A stretch of DNA of 64,000 nt from Candidatus Omnitrophota bacterium (GCA_029570205.1 JAKQSI010000045.1:1-64000); one strand, 5' to 3'; counted from the stretch's first letter, positions 33,121 through 42,704 are shown. The notes: a model not told the origin generated them from the sequence alone. Translations and numbers: made by a program.

Positions 33121-35994
33121 ATGGACTCTCCACACATTCATGTTATCGCGTGCGCTGTGTTGGCGGCTGATTTGAAAGCAGCGGCCGGTGAATTGGGATT
33201 AACTATTTCTACGCAATTTCTGCCCGGTGGACTCCATGAGACGCCCCAGGAACTGCGCAGGCGCCTCCAGGCGGCAATTGACGAGGTCTCGTCCGACAAG
33301 GGTATACAGCGAATCGCAATCGGCTATGGAGTCTGCGGAATGGGAACTTGCGGGCTTCACGCGCGAGACATTCCCCTGGCCATTCCAAAGGTTCATGACT
33401 GCATCGCGTTGTTTCTCGGCTCCGATCATGCTTATCGGGAACAGTTCCGAAAATGTCCGGGTACTTACTACATCTCCGCCGGGTGGGTGGACGAAAAGGT
33501 ACTCCCCGACTCCATGAAACAGACGGATCCTCTCCAATGCGGACCTCGGATTCTCCATCTCGACGAGATCGTTGAGAAATACGGGGCGGAAAACGCTGAC
33601 GCGATCCGTCATTTTCTGAATAGCTGGCAACGCAATTACCGGCGCGCCGCGTTCATCGAAACAGGCGTCGGAGGCCACAGGCGAAAATATGCGGAAATCG
33701 CCCGGAACATGGCCCGCGAATTCGGCTGGACATACGAAGAGCTTGTCGGGACTCACCGTCTCCTGAACCGATTGCTTCTAGATGAGACTTCTAATGATGA
33801 GGTGTTAATTGTTCCTCCCCATCACGAAACCGTCTATAACGGAGTAATGGAAACACTCCAGGCCGTCTCCCCGGTCGGGACCGGCCTGGCTCTTCCCGAA
33901 TGCCTGCTCTCCCTTTCCGCCTCTGCCGAAAAAGAGCAAAGAGCCGAGGCGTCATCGGCAATCACTCTGGGGCTGGGGATTGACGCGGGCGGAACATACA
34001 CGGACGCGGTGATCTACAGTTTTGAATCGAATCAAGTACTCGAGAAAGCGAAGGCACCGACCGCCAAATGGGACTTCACTGTCGGTATTCGGGAAGCGCT
34101 TTCCAAATTGAATGCGACGCGATTGCCTCAAGTCAATCTTGTCTCGCTTTCCACAACATTGGCAACAAACGCAATTGTAGAAGGCCGCGGACAAAAGGTT
34201 GGTTTGCTGATTATGCCGCCTTATGGTCTGTTCGATCCATCAGATATTCCCCATCGGCCGATCAGCATTATCGACGGCCGAATGGATTTTGACGGTACAG
34301 AAATCTCGCCGGTTAATCCCGATCAAGTGCGCGAAGTTATCCGACGAATGATTGAGCAGGACCATGTCCGCGCGTTTGCTGTAGCCGGATTTGCCGCCGA
34401 TTCCAACCCTGCACATGAGTTGCTAGTGAAAAGTATCATCCGAGAAGAAACCGGAATGAGCGTGACATGCGGCAATGACGTGTCCGATCTGATGAACTAT
34501 CGAGTTCGTGCGCAGACGGCTGCGTTAAACGCCCGAATTATTCCACTTTTGGAGGCTCTCATCGATCAGGTACAGATCGCATTACGATATTATTCCATTT
34601 CTGCTCCCATGATGGTGGTGCGGAGTGACGGCTCGCTGATGAGCGCCCGAGCGGCCAGACAGCGGCCTATCGATACTGTTCTCTCCGGACCTGCCGCAAG
34701 CGTAGCGGGCGCCCGATTCCTGTCTCGACTCGATCGCGCAACTGTGGTAGACATCGGCGGAACAACCACCGACATAGCGATCATTCGGAACGGAATTGTT
34801 GAGACATCGAAGAAAGGCGCCACCATCGGAGGCTGGCGAACCCATGTCAAGGCACTTGATATGCGCACATTCGGACTGGGCGGTGACAGCCTCATCGGCT
34901 ACCACAGACAACACATTCAAATCGGCCCGCGCCGCGTCACCCCCATTTGCCGGCTCGGCGAACAGGATACAAATAAAGCACTCGAATGGATCGAACAGCA
35001 TCTTGACTCGTTTGACCGATCCACAGATCGCCTGGGTATCCTTGCCCTGAACGCTCACAAGCCCGATTTTCAATTAACCGAAGTGGAGATGCGGATATTC
35101 GACATCCTCTCCGAACGTCCATACTCCATTCAGGAACTTTCTTCCCGCCTTACCGGAGACCTGTTCCGACCTGTTCCTCTCGAACGGCTGCAAGAACGGT
35201 ATGCAATTCAGCGATGCGGGCTTACTCCCACCGATCTCTTGCACATCGACGAGAAGATGCATCTGTGGAACCGCTCCGCGGCTGTTCGCTTTTGTGAAAT
35301 ACACTGCCGTCTGGCGCAAATCGATCTACGGGATTTTGTCCATTCGGTTCTCGAACAATTTATCAACAAACTGACAATGGAGATTCTTAAACGGGAGATG
35401 GCCGGGACGTGCGATGCAGAAGATATGGACAAATCCCTGTCAGCCGCTGCCTTGTTGCAAAACATGATGCGTGGCGGAGATTCCGACTACCAAGTGCGTA
35501 TACGGCTGAAACATCCGCTGATCGGTATCGGTGCACCGGTACACCATTTCCTCCCGCAAGTTGCGCGCCTCCTCGAAACCGAGGCCATTATTCCGCCCGA
35601 CGCGGACGTAGCCAATGCAATCGGCGCCATCACTAGTTTCGTATTAGTCCAGAAACACGTACGTATTTCCCCGACGCCGAACGGGACATACAATCTTTAT
35701 GGATTAGTCGATTCTCCCGTATTCAGTGATTTTGAAGAAGCACAAGCTTACGCCGTACGTTCTTTGAGGGATGTGATTCTCCGAAGCGCAGGCGAGGCAG
35801 GAACAAGTGAATCCCGAATCGAGGTCACCGCACAAGATCAGGTTGCCCCGCTTGCCGACGGAGGACAGCAATTCCTCGGTCGAACGATTACAGCACGCCT
35901 GACAGGCCGGCCGGATCTCGTGAGACTTCTCTCGGATACATGCGATGAATCACCGTTACTCCCAGCGGTTGCCGATGCTCCGCTGCGGCGCTGA
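33121..35994 (+). CDS. DUF1638 domain fused to hydantoinase/oxoprolinase-like ATPase
   Basis: A 957-aa fusion. Residues 1 to about 265 match DUF1638 (IHVIACAVLAADLKAAAG, GYGVCGMGTCGLHARDIPL, KVHDCIALFLGSDHAYRE, GTYYISAGWVDEKVLP), a family I recall being found near corrinoid-dependent methyltransferase genes. From about residue 280 an ASKHA-type hydantoinase A/oxoprolinase begins: LGLGIDAGGTYTDAVIYSFE (phosphate 1), LSTTLATNAIVEGRGQKVGL, VLSGPAASVAGARFLSRL and VVDIGGTTTDIAIIRNG (phosphate 2, near residue 542). The last 300 residues are less familiar. No methyltransferase or corrinoid protein is adjacent in this window. The ATG at 33121 is chosen; the ORF-track start lies inside the upstream gene. 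The 3' end overlaps the convergent NUDIX gene by 39 bases. Confidence 0.82.
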   Translation: MDSPHIHVIACAVLAADLKAAAGELGLTISTQFLPGGLHETPQELRRRLQAAIDEVSSDKGIQRIAIGYGVCGMGTCGLHARDIPLAIPKVHDCIALFLGSDHAYREQFRKCPGTYYISAGWVDEKVLPDSMKQTDPLQCGPRILHLDEIVEKYGAENADAIRHFLNSWQRNYRRAAFIETGVGGHRRKYAEIARNMAREFGWTYEELVGTHRLLNRLLLDETSNDEVLIVPPHHETVYNGVMETLQAVSPVGTGLALPECLLSLSASAEKEQRAEASSAITLGLGIDAGGTYTDAVIYSFESNQVLEKAKAPTAKWDFTVGIREALSKLNATRLPQVNLVSLSTTLATNAIVEGRGQKVGLLIMPPYGLFDPSDIPHRPISIIDGRMDFDGTEISPVNPDQVREVIRRMIEQDHVRAFAVAGFAADSNPAHELLVKSIIREETGMSVTCGNDVSDLMNYRVRAQTAALNARIIPLLEALIDQVQIALRYYSISAPMMVVRSDGSLMSARAARQRPIDTVLSGPAASVAGARFLSRLDRATVVDIGGTTTDIAIIRNGIVETSKKGATIGGWRTHVKALDMRTFGLGGDSLIGYHRQHIQIGPRRVTPICRLGEQDTNKALEWIEQHLDSFDRSTDRLGILALNAHKPDFQLTEVEMRIFDILSERPYSIQELSSRLTGDLFRPVPLERLQERYAIQRCGLTPTDLLHIDEKMHLWNRSAAVRFCEIHCRLAQIDLRDFVHSVLEQFINKLTMEILKREMAGTCDAEDMDKSLSAAALLQNMMRGGDSDYQVRIRLKHPLIGIGAPVHHFLPQVARLLETEAIIPPDADVANAIGAITSFVLVQKHVRISPTPNGTYNLYGLVDSPVFSDFEEAQAYAVRSLRDVILRSAGEAGTSESRIEVTAQDQVAPLADGGQQFLGRTITARLTGRPDLVRLLSDTCDESPLLPAVADAPLRR

Positions 35995-36405
35995 ACCCGT
36001 TTCTATCGCGACTATCAGCTCGCGTGTGACCGCAGGATAGATTGTCAGGCGCGGCAAGTCTGCCGGGGCAATCCACTGAGCATCCCGCAGCACCCTGTCC
36101 TGTGTAACATGCAGACTGCCCGATACAATCCGCCCCCAGTAATACAGATTTATCACATGCCGATGCAAATCCGGAGGAATGGATTCCGAAACCATGAACA
36201 AATCCTCAACGTCTACTTCGTATCCCGTTTCCTCCATTAACTCCCGGCTGGCTGCCGCTTTCAGAGTCTCCCCATATTTCACTCCACCTCCCGGCAAAAG
36301 CCAATACTTGCGCCCATACTTTTCATGCTGTACCAACAGTATTTTGCCTCCGTCGACAATCGCCACGGCAACACGAATTCTGATTCCCTGTTCTTCGTTT
36401 TCCAT
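35956..36405 (-). CDS. NUDIX hydrolase
   Basis: A 149-aa NUDIX-fold pyrophosphohydrolase. The catalytic box is complete (residues 40-62): G, five residues, E46, seven residues, R54ELMEETGY, matching GX5EX7REUXEEXGU. It is preceded by the strand IRVRVAVAIVDGGKILLV-type start and followed by ESIPPDLHRHVINLYYWGRI. It may act on nucleotide sugars, ADP-ribose or oxidised nucleotides; the sequence does not decide. It lies on the minus strand and its last 13 codons overlap the 3' end of the hydantoinase fusion gene in antisense. Confidence 0.9.
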   Translation of the reverse strand: MENEEQGIRIRVAVAIVDGGKILLVQHEKYGRKYWLLPGGGVKYGETLKAAASRELMEETGYEVDVEDLFMVSESIPPDLHRHVINLYYWGRIVSGSLHVTQDRVLRDAQWIAPADLPRLTIYPAVTRELIVAIETGSAPQRSIGNRWE

Positions 36406-36483
36406 CCTCTGAACTCCGTCTTGAACTGACCTTACGGTTTCTCTACTCCAACATCCGGATCCAATGCAGAATTGAATCTTAAT

Positions 36484-37791
36484 CTACTCCCCCTGCGCTT
36501 GTCTTCCCATCGCGTTCCATATTGACGAATAGAAGGCTTTCCGTATCCTTTCCCGGTTACACATATCTCGCCTCGGATGAATCGCATTCGTGAGGAGGAT
36601 TGCAATAACATTATGTTCCGGATCAACCCAAATACTTGTTCCAGTAAATCCTGTATGTCCAAATGCGCGCTGTGACGGAAGCCCGCCATGAGCCGTTACC
36701 GCAACCGTCGGCCCCATAGACCACCAACCGATCAACTGTCCTTTGCCCTGAAGGAATGCCGATCCCCTTTCAATGGCTTCGGTAGATATTTGTGATGTGA
36801 GCATTTCCCCGACCGTCTCCGTTTGAAGAATCCGCACATCTCCATATCCGCCCCCATTGAGCAACATTTGACAGAATATGGCAAGATCCTCCGCTGTAGA
36901 GAATAAACCGGCGTGTCCCGCAATTCCCCCGAGACAGTATGCGTTTTCATCATGTACTTCCCCCATCATCAATCGGCCCAACCGTTCGGAATATTCCGTC
37001 GCGGCACAACGACTTCGCAGTGTTCTCCCGGGACGAAAACATGTATCATTCATCCCCAGTGGCCTGAAGATCTTTTCCTCCGCAAACCGATCCAGTCTTG
37101 TTTTCGATACCTTCTCAACGATCTCTCCCAGGACAATAAAGCCGATATCGCTGTAGACACGCTGATAACCGGGAGGCGCATCCAACTCTTGCTCGCAGAT
37201 CAGCCGAAGCACCTCATCCTTGTCTTCCGCCATCTCATAGTACGCGGAAGGTGACGCAAGTCCGGACGTATGTGTCAGCAAGTGCCTTACCGTCACGGTG
37301 TCCTTGCCCGCCTGACCGAACTCCGGCCAATACCTGCACGCGGGCGAATCCAGGTCGATCAATTCCCGTTCCTTCAGGATCAAGATACATGTAGTCGTCA
37401 CAATCACTTTCGTGAGTGAAGCCAAATCGAATACGGTCGAGGTTCTCATTCGAATCTTCTTCTTTGAGAAGTCGTCTATTGTATGCCCTGGCCCTTTCGG
37501 GCGACTATACAGCTGCGCATACCCAAACGCCCTGCGCCGAATGATTTTCCCATCCTTCGCAATCAGGACAACTGCACCAGGCGCGGCCTTCTCTTCAATA
37601 GCCTTCTGTATCTCTGCATAACCTTTATTCAACTCCTCGAAATCCATGCCTGCATCCCATGGATTTGCCCTTGAAAGAATCGGAAATCGATCCGGTCTCC
37701 GGGCCATTGACGGCAGGTTCAGCAACAAACATAGGCATAACAAGTTTACGGCGCGGAACACCGATACGTTTGCTGATGACAGGTTACTCAT
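36484..37791 (-). CDS. Secreted serine hydrolase, class C beta-lactamase/DD-peptidase fold
   Basis: A 435-aa member of the beta-lactamase-related serine hydrolases (esterase EstB, DD-carboxypeptidase, AmpC relatives). The nucleophile motif is S125LTK in VFDLASLTKVIVTTTC; the second motif is YSD in RVYSDIGFIVLGE (Y-x-N-like); the third is HTG in FGHTGFTGTS. HLLTHTSGLASP and GGIAGHAGLFSTAEDLA are typical of the family. The N-terminus carries a signal or anchor helix (AVNLLCLCLLLNLPSMA). The ORF-track start is a GTG at 37797; the ATG at 37791 with GAGG seven bases upstream is better. It follows the dikinase-like gene by about nine bases, so the two are probably co-transcribed. Confidence 0.9.
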   Translation of the reverse strand: MSNLSSANVSVFRAVNLLCLCLLLNLPSMARRPDRFPILSRANPWDAGMDFEELNKGYAEIQKAIEEKAAPGAVVLIAKDGKIIRRRAFGYAQLYSRPKGPGHTIDDFSKKKIRMRTSTVFDLASLTKVIVTTTCILILKERELIDLDSPACRYWPEFGQAGKDTVTVRHLLTHTSGLASPSAYYEMAEDKDEVLRLICEQELDAPPGYQRVYSDIGFIVLGEIVEKVSKTRLDRFAEEKIFRPLGMNDTCFRPGRTLRSRCAATEYSERLGRLMMGEVHDENAYCLGGIAGHAGLFSTAEDLAIFCQMLLNGGGYGDVRILQTETVGEMLTSQISTEAIERGSAFLQGKGQLIGWWSMGPTVAVTAHGGLPSQRAFGHTGFTGTSIWVDPEHNVIAILLTNAIHPRRDMCNRERIRKAFYSSIWNAMGRQAQGE

Positions 37792-37800
37792 TCTCACGCC

Positions 37801-40737
37801 TCAGTACACGTACCATTCTCGAATATCGACAGGCGGCAGATGGTCCGTGATTTCTTTTTGGAATGCTTCAATTTTGATATAGCGGAGCGGTTGCAGGTTG
37901 CAATCCAACGTATACACTTCGCGATCATAATCCGTTTCTCCCGTCAATACCGCAAGCCCGTATGTTTCGCCGACGGGGGGATCGAACAACACCCAGAATG
38001 TTTCGTTCCAATTGTGGTGATCCGCTGCGTAAACAAGATTCCAGTAATTGCCCTGTTCTACATAGCCTTCTTCGATGTCGACCTGCGCGTAGACTAGATT
38101 GGCAGGTCCCGTGCCGGCCATAGCCGGTTGCCAGCGTTCGTACAGATGGACCGACTGGCCGTTCTCCAATGCAAGGTCTATCCGATGAAGAGGCAGGCCG
38201 GCATAAGTCTCCGATGCATATCGGAGGAAATCAATCCGTACGCCGACCTGAATCCGGGCAAGCATATAAAGGTCCCGTGAAAGAAACGGCTCATCAAAAA
38301 TAATCATCGCAGGACTCGGCCCACCGTCCATGAGATTTGTAGAAAGATAGTCGATAAATAGAGAAAGAGTCTGCCCATTGAAATCGAATTCCTGATCGAA
38401 GCGAAACTCGACTCGATTTACCGGATTTCCGACTTCCTTGACAGTCAGTTTTCCGGGAGACAACGGCTGGAGAACGGTCCGCGCCGGACCGAACTCAAAA
38501 CGGTCGATCAGATCAAATGAATAGATGCCGGACTCCAGCGCCATCGCGTGATCCCCGGGCACGAGGTCAATGGCCGATAGATATTCATACTCTTGCTCCA
38601 GGCTTCGGCCTTCTTGAAACACTCCCACTACTCGCGTATTCTGCGGAATTCGCAAAACACATCTTTCCTCTTGCGGCGGCACAGCAGAGGTCATCAGCGT
38701 CGGGCGAACCTGTTTGATTACCAGCTTCCCCATGTCGTATTTGAATTCAATATCCAGACAGACTTGATCCCGCCGATACTCGCCGAGTTCAACCGGCATG
38801 TTCTGCTCGATGTCCCAGAGGACTCCTCCGATTTCGCGCAACTGATCCTCCGAAAGAACCCATTCTCCCTGCGGAAGCAAGGAGGAGGTGCGCACACGGA
38901 GAATTTCCGAAACCTGGCCGTCTGTAAACGTAAGCAGATCCTTTTCCGGAACAATTCCCATCTCGGGCAAAACCACACTATAATCGCCCGCTTGCACATT
39001 GATGACGAAATAGTTTTTCTTTCCCGAGACTGGATCACCCGTAAACGCGACGCCATTACAGTCCTCCCGGGGAAATGCTTTCGTCACAAGGATTCCCATC
39101 CGAACCTTGCGGTGATCAATCTGATAGTACTCCCTTTCTTCGAATGCCTTCGGATTCCACAGGCTTGCCCAGACAAGTTTCAGGCCGCGTTCAATCGTTC
39201 TCTCATCATCCTGGTCCGGTTGACAACGGCAAGGCCCTGTTTCATCCCCGTCCAGTGTGTCCTCGGCGCATACCGAGGTAGAGTCATACAGGCCCGCACC
39301 GTTAAACTCAATATCGTCCTCGGAATTGGATGAGGATCGAAACCGGACCATTACATCCGTTGACCCGTATACCTCCTCTATTTTTGCAACGATTCCAGAG
39401 ATAAGCACCGGGTCAATAACGCCCGTCAGGCGGATGACATCCTGGAAATGTTCCAGCTTCTGTCGCCGATATGCCGTATCGGTTTGAAAAGGAGAATCCT
39501 CCAGAAGTAAATTCAAATAGTCCTGAAATGTGATCCGGCGGAACGGGTCTTCGGGGTCTCGTATGGTATTGGAATTCATGAATTCCATGTAGTAATGAAA
39601 TGGAATCGCGAATCCGTCTACCTGGTATGCCTTGTCCAGGAAAGAATAGAGTCTCGCCAGTCCCGTCGCTTTTCCACCGAATCGTCGGATCAAAGGCTCC
39701 TCCTTCCAAACGCGGGCCAATTGCGGAAGACTTACCAGTTCCGAATATACATCATCGGGTTCCGGAAGCGGGGACAACACGGGCCGATGGGCGGTCCACC
39801 ATGCCTCCGCGTCCGCAAGTTCAACCGGTACGACCACTTCATACCTGTCGGTTTCCAGAATTAACTTAACGAGTTGACCGCTATAGGGTGCAAATATCTC
39901 TGTCGCGTTTCTCACATAGCCGTTCGGGGTACCCCGACGCAGGGACCGGACATTAACATGCGACAGTTCGCCCTGTTGTGTTCCGGTAATAACACCCGCC
40001 ACAACTGTCCCGATATCGGTCGGCGCAGTATCGACTACCACAATATCCTGCCAACCGATCAGACCGTGCTCTTCCGCCTCTTGGAGCTCGCTCAATGTGT
40101 ATAGGCGGACGCGACCGTAATTGGTTGCAGGGGAATAGGCCTCATAGTCGGGTGTGACAATACCGTCGGGAAGATAAATTGGGAATCCGGGCTCTTCCCA
40201 CTCCCGCGCCGTTTCTATGGCGACCGTTGTCTTCGGCGCGTAAGCAAAAGGGCGCAGGGTAATCGTCTGCGATAACAGTTGGTAGACATAAAGGACCTCC
40301 ACAGGAAGAGGCGGTTCGGACAGAGCCGAGTAAATATCGAATCCATAGAGAATCCCGCCTTGAGAATCCTGGAAACGGGAAATAGATCCCGCATAGTACC
40401 GACGAGAGGATCGCCGATAGACCAGGTCCAGGTATTCCGGTTCGGTCAATCCGGCGAAACGTTCCGGGAATTCTACTGCAAGAAACTCCTGGTGCAGCGG
40501 GTAGCGATTCACGTTCTGATAGACGGTGTGCAGTAACGCAGGATCGCTCGTCGCGGGGGCGGTAAACTTCCCTGTTCGAAGCAGGTCGGGGCGGCTGCGG
40601 TCCGTCACAGTTATCCTGTCGAAGTCCGTCTCGCTGTCGATCCTCGCCAGCCAGGCAGGTTCTTGTCCCCAGGCAAACAAAGCTATCCGGCACAGAAACG
40701 TCGCGCAATAGACCACAACTTTAATTTTCCCATTCAC
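37801..40737 (-). CDS. Exported PEP-synthase/glucan-dikinase-like protein
   Basis: A 978-aa protein with an N-terminal signal-like segment (MNGKIKVVVYCATFLC to AWGQ, interrupted by one Arg). A swivelling phosphohistidine-type domain is seen around residues 230-280 with GELSH260VNVRSLRRGTP, close to the LSHVSVRARN motif of glucan water dikinases. It is followed by a PPDK-N/ATP-grasp domain (about 350-690): RRFGGKATGLARLYSF, RFRSSSNSEDDIEFNGAGLY, KLVWASLWNPKAFEE, GVAFTGDPVSGKKNYFV, KQVRP. Histidine domain before ATP domain is the GWD/PWD order, opposite to PPDK and PEP synthase. The C-terminal 290 residues are unrecognised and beta-rich. An exported ATP-dependent enzyme is odd. GTG start at 40737; the next gene downstream is the serine hydrolase. 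Confidence 0.72.
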   Translation of the reverse strand: MNGKIKVVVYCATFLCRIALFAWGQEPAWLARIDSETDFDRITVTDRSRPDLLRTGKFTAPATSDPALLHTVYQNVNRYPLHQEFLAVEFPERFAGLTEPEYLDLVYRRSSRRYYAGSISRFQDSQGGILYGFDIYSALSEPPLPVEVLYVYQLLSQTITLRPFAYAPKTTVAIETAREWEEPGFPIYLPDGIVTPDYEAYSPATNYGRVRLYTLSELQEAEEHGLIGWQDIVVVDTAPTDIGTVVAGVITGTQQGELSHVNVRSLRRGTPNGYVRNATEIFAPYSGQLVKLILETDRYEVVVPVELADAEAWWTAHRPVLSPLPEPDDVYSELVSLPQLARVWKEEPLIRRFGGKATGLARLYSFLDKAYQVDGFAIPFHYYMEFMNSNTIRDPEDPFRRITFQDYLNLLLEDSPFQTDTAYRRQKLEHFQDVIRLTGVIDPVLISGIVAKIEEVYGSTDVMVRFRSSSNSEDDIEFNGAGLYDSTSVCAEDTLDGDETGPCRCQPDQDDERTIERGLKLVWASLWNPKAFEEREYYQIDHRKVRMGILVTKAFPREDCNGVAFTGDPVSGKKNYFVINVQAGDYSVVLPEMGIVPEKDLLTFTDGQVSEILRVRTSSLLPQGEWVLSEDQLREIGGVLWDIEQNMPVELGEYRRDQVCLDIEFKYDMGKLVIKQVRPTLMTSAVPPQEERCVLRIPQNTRVVGVFQEGRSLEQEYEYLSAIDLVPGDHAMALESGIYSFDLIDRFEFGPARTVLQPLSPGKLTVKEVGNPVNRVEFRFDQEFDFNGQTLSLFIDYLSTNLMDGGPSPAMIIFDEPFLSRDLYMLARIQVGVRIDFLRYASETYAGLPLHRIDLALENGQSVHLYERWQPAMAGTGPANLVYAQVDIEEGYVEQGNYWNLVYAADHHNWNETFWVLFDPPVGETYGLAVLTGETDYDREVYTLDCNLQPLRYIKIEAFQKEITDHLPPVDIREWYVY

Positions 40738-40782
40738 CTTGTCGAGAACCTCAATGCTCCACAGATTATTCTCTACGTTACT

Positions 40783-42252
40783 CTATCCTGATTCGGACGG
40801 CGGGTCGGATACATGCCGGTCACGCCGATCCCGGCGATCTGTCATACTCAGAAGCCCTGTCAGGACACAGGTTACCAGGACAGCCAGGGGGATATACCAA
40901 ACCCAGAAAATGTACGAATGAAAAAGCCTGTAGACCACGAGAACGGCTATTACACCGGCACACATCCCAATTGTGACGGCTCTCTGCGAACGGACGGAGG
41001 TGAAAATGGCCAGCAGAAACGATCCTAACAGGCTTCCATACGTAAATGTCGTCACTTTCAGGCCGGTTTCCAGGATGTTTGTGGACCCCTGTGCGCCGTA
41101 CGCAATAGCCATCAAGAGAACGCACCAGGCGACGGTTACCCACCTGGACCAGCGGATTTCACGGCTCGGATCGAGAGTGTCGCCGAAGAAAGGTCGTATG
41201 AAATCCGTCACGGTTGTGGCGGATAGAGAGTTCAGGGCGGAGGCGGTACTGGACATGGCTGCAGCGAAAATGGCCGCAATGACCAGCCCGCCGACCAGCG
41301 GGTTGAATTGCGTTCTAATAAAATAAGGAAAAATCTGGTCGGATTTCTCCAAGCCGGCAGGCGGTTCGGGATAGAAAACATAAAGCATAGCCCCGATCAG
41401 GAGGAAAAGTGTGAATTGGGCAAACACGAGAAGTCCGCTTCCGATGATCGCGCATTTCGCGCCACGGAGACTCTTGCAGGACAGAAGGCGTTGGACAAGA
41501 TCCTGGTCCGCTCCATGCGAGGCAAGAGTGAGAAATGTCCCACCGATTAACCCTGACCAAAACGTGTAAGAAAGACGAAAGGGAGAACTGAGGTCGAATA
41601 CCTGGAACTTCCCGGCTTCGGAGGCGATGTCAACAAATCGTTCCCAGCCTCCCGGTAGAAGGTGGAGAATCTGAAAGAAAGCGATCCCCGCCCCTGCCAG
41701 CATCACAAGCATTTGAAAGACTTCAGTCCATATTACGGCGGAGAGGCCCCCCAGCACTGTGTATACAAGTGAAACAAGTCCCATGAGAAGAATGGAAATT
41801 GTCATGGACCAATCGGTTACAGTGAACAGAACGAGCGCGGCGCAGTAATGGCGGACACCGGCCGCCAGGGCGCGAGTCACAAAAAAGAACAGACCGGCAA
41901 CCCGTTGAACCTCCACACCAAAACGCTTTCCAAGGTGAGCATAAATAGTGTAGATTTCCTCCCGGAAAAATGCCGGTAGAAAATAGACAGCCAGAATTAC
42001 TCTGGCCGCTACAAATCCCAACACCAATTGGAGAAAGGTCATCGAGCCGGTATACGCGATACTCGGAGTGCCGACATAAGTAACCGAGCTCGTTTCAGTG
42101 GCCACAACAGCCAGCAGAACCGCCCATGACGGGATGCTTCGTCCGCCCAGGAAATAATCCCGCAAGTTCTTCTGACGACGTGCAATCCAGGCTCCCACAC
42201 AGAGGAGAGCCCCCATGTAGACAGCAATAATAACGATCTGTATCTGCGCCAT
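40783..42252 (-). CDS. Sodium:solute symporter (SSS family)
   Basis: A 489-aa inner-membrane transporter with about 13 hydrophobic helices. Landmarks include the N-terminal IVIIAVYMGALLCVGAWIAR, DYFLGGRSIPSWAVLLAVVATETSS in two parts (the SSS core with the Na+-site), TVLGGLSAVIWTEVFQMLVM, ASHGADQDLVQRLLSCKS and AAIFAAAMSSTASALNSLSA. It imports an organic solute (sugar, sialic acid or a carboxylate) with sodium; the substrate is not clear. The ORF-track start at 42318 overlaps the small DUF1080-like gene; the ATG at 42252 lies just before helix 1 and is preferred, though it lacks a strong ribosome binding site. Confidence 0.92.
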   Translation of the reverse strand: MAQIQIVIIAVYMGALLCVGAWIARRQKNLRDYFLGGRSIPSWAVLLAVVATETSSVTYVGTPSIAYTGSMTFLQLVLGFVAARVILAVYFLPAFFREEIYTIYAHLGKRFGVEVQRVAGLFFFVTRALAAGVRHYCAALVLFTVTDWSMTISILLMGLVSLVYTVLGGLSAVIWTEVFQMLVMLAGAGIAFFQILHLLPGGWERFVDIASEAGKFQVFDLSSPFRLSYTFWSGLIGGTFLTLASHGADQDLVQRLLSCKSLRGAKCAIIGSGLLVFAQFTLFLLIGAMLYVFYPEPPAGLEKSDQIFPYFIRTQFNPLVGGLVIAAIFAAAMSSTASALNSLSATTVTDFIRPFFGDTLDPSREIRWSRWVTVAWCVLLMAIAYGAQGSTNILETGLKVTTFTYGSLLGSFLLAIFTSVRSQRAVTIGMCAGVIAVLVVYRLFHSYIFWVWYIPLAVLVTCVLTGLLSMTDRRDRRDRHVSDPPSESG

Positions 42253-42269
42253 AGAGTTTTTAGAAAGCC

Positions 42270-42704
42270 TCAGCATATTGTACACATAAAGATGTGCGCC
42301 CCGCATGGATATACCCATCGGTGCCCGGTCATACCGAACATCTGCACGGTATTTACTTTCTCAACATAAACCGGACGATTGCGGGTGACCGCCGCGATGT
42401 GGAGCGCGCTCAGGCAATCCGCGTTCAAGACAGGTTGTTGTCCCTTCCTGACGCGGAAAGTATGTTCGACCGGCAGGATTTGATCTTGCTTGGGACTTGA
42501 GCGAAGATCGGGCCGGCCGACCTTGTCGGCAACCGCTCGAATCCCCTCATCCGCAATTCGGAAAGCGTCCGGAGGCCCTTGGGCAATTTCCCAGCCGCTG
42601 GAGTCTTGACCATCGAAAGCAAGAGGCCACATATCGTCGGATTGGACGGACACCATCCCGGACAGGACAAGAATTCCCGTCAGAAAACCAAGGCATCTCC
42701 GCAT
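42270..42704 (-). CDS. Small exported protein resembling a truncated DUF1080 domain
   Basis: A 144-aa frame starting MRRCLGFLTGILVLSGMV with GGAGG six bases upstream, so translation is likely. After the signal peptide, MWPLAFDGQDSSGWEI looks like the opening strand of DUF1080 (concanavalin-like 3-keto-glycoside hydrolase) domains, typically F-G-D-x-x-GW. The remaining 110 residues do not follow the family and the domain is shorter than usual (about 180-200 aa). It may be truncated, a decayed paralogue, or a different small protein. It sits just upstream of the symporter gene on the same strand. Confidence 0.5.
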   Translation of the reverse strand: MRRCLGFLTGILVLSGMVSVQSDDMWPLAFDGQDSSGWEIAQGPPDAFRIADEGIRAVADKVGRPDLRSSPKQDQILPVEHTFRVRKGQQPVLNADCLSALHIAAVTRNRPVYVEKVNTVQMFGMTGHRWVYPCGAHIFMCTIC

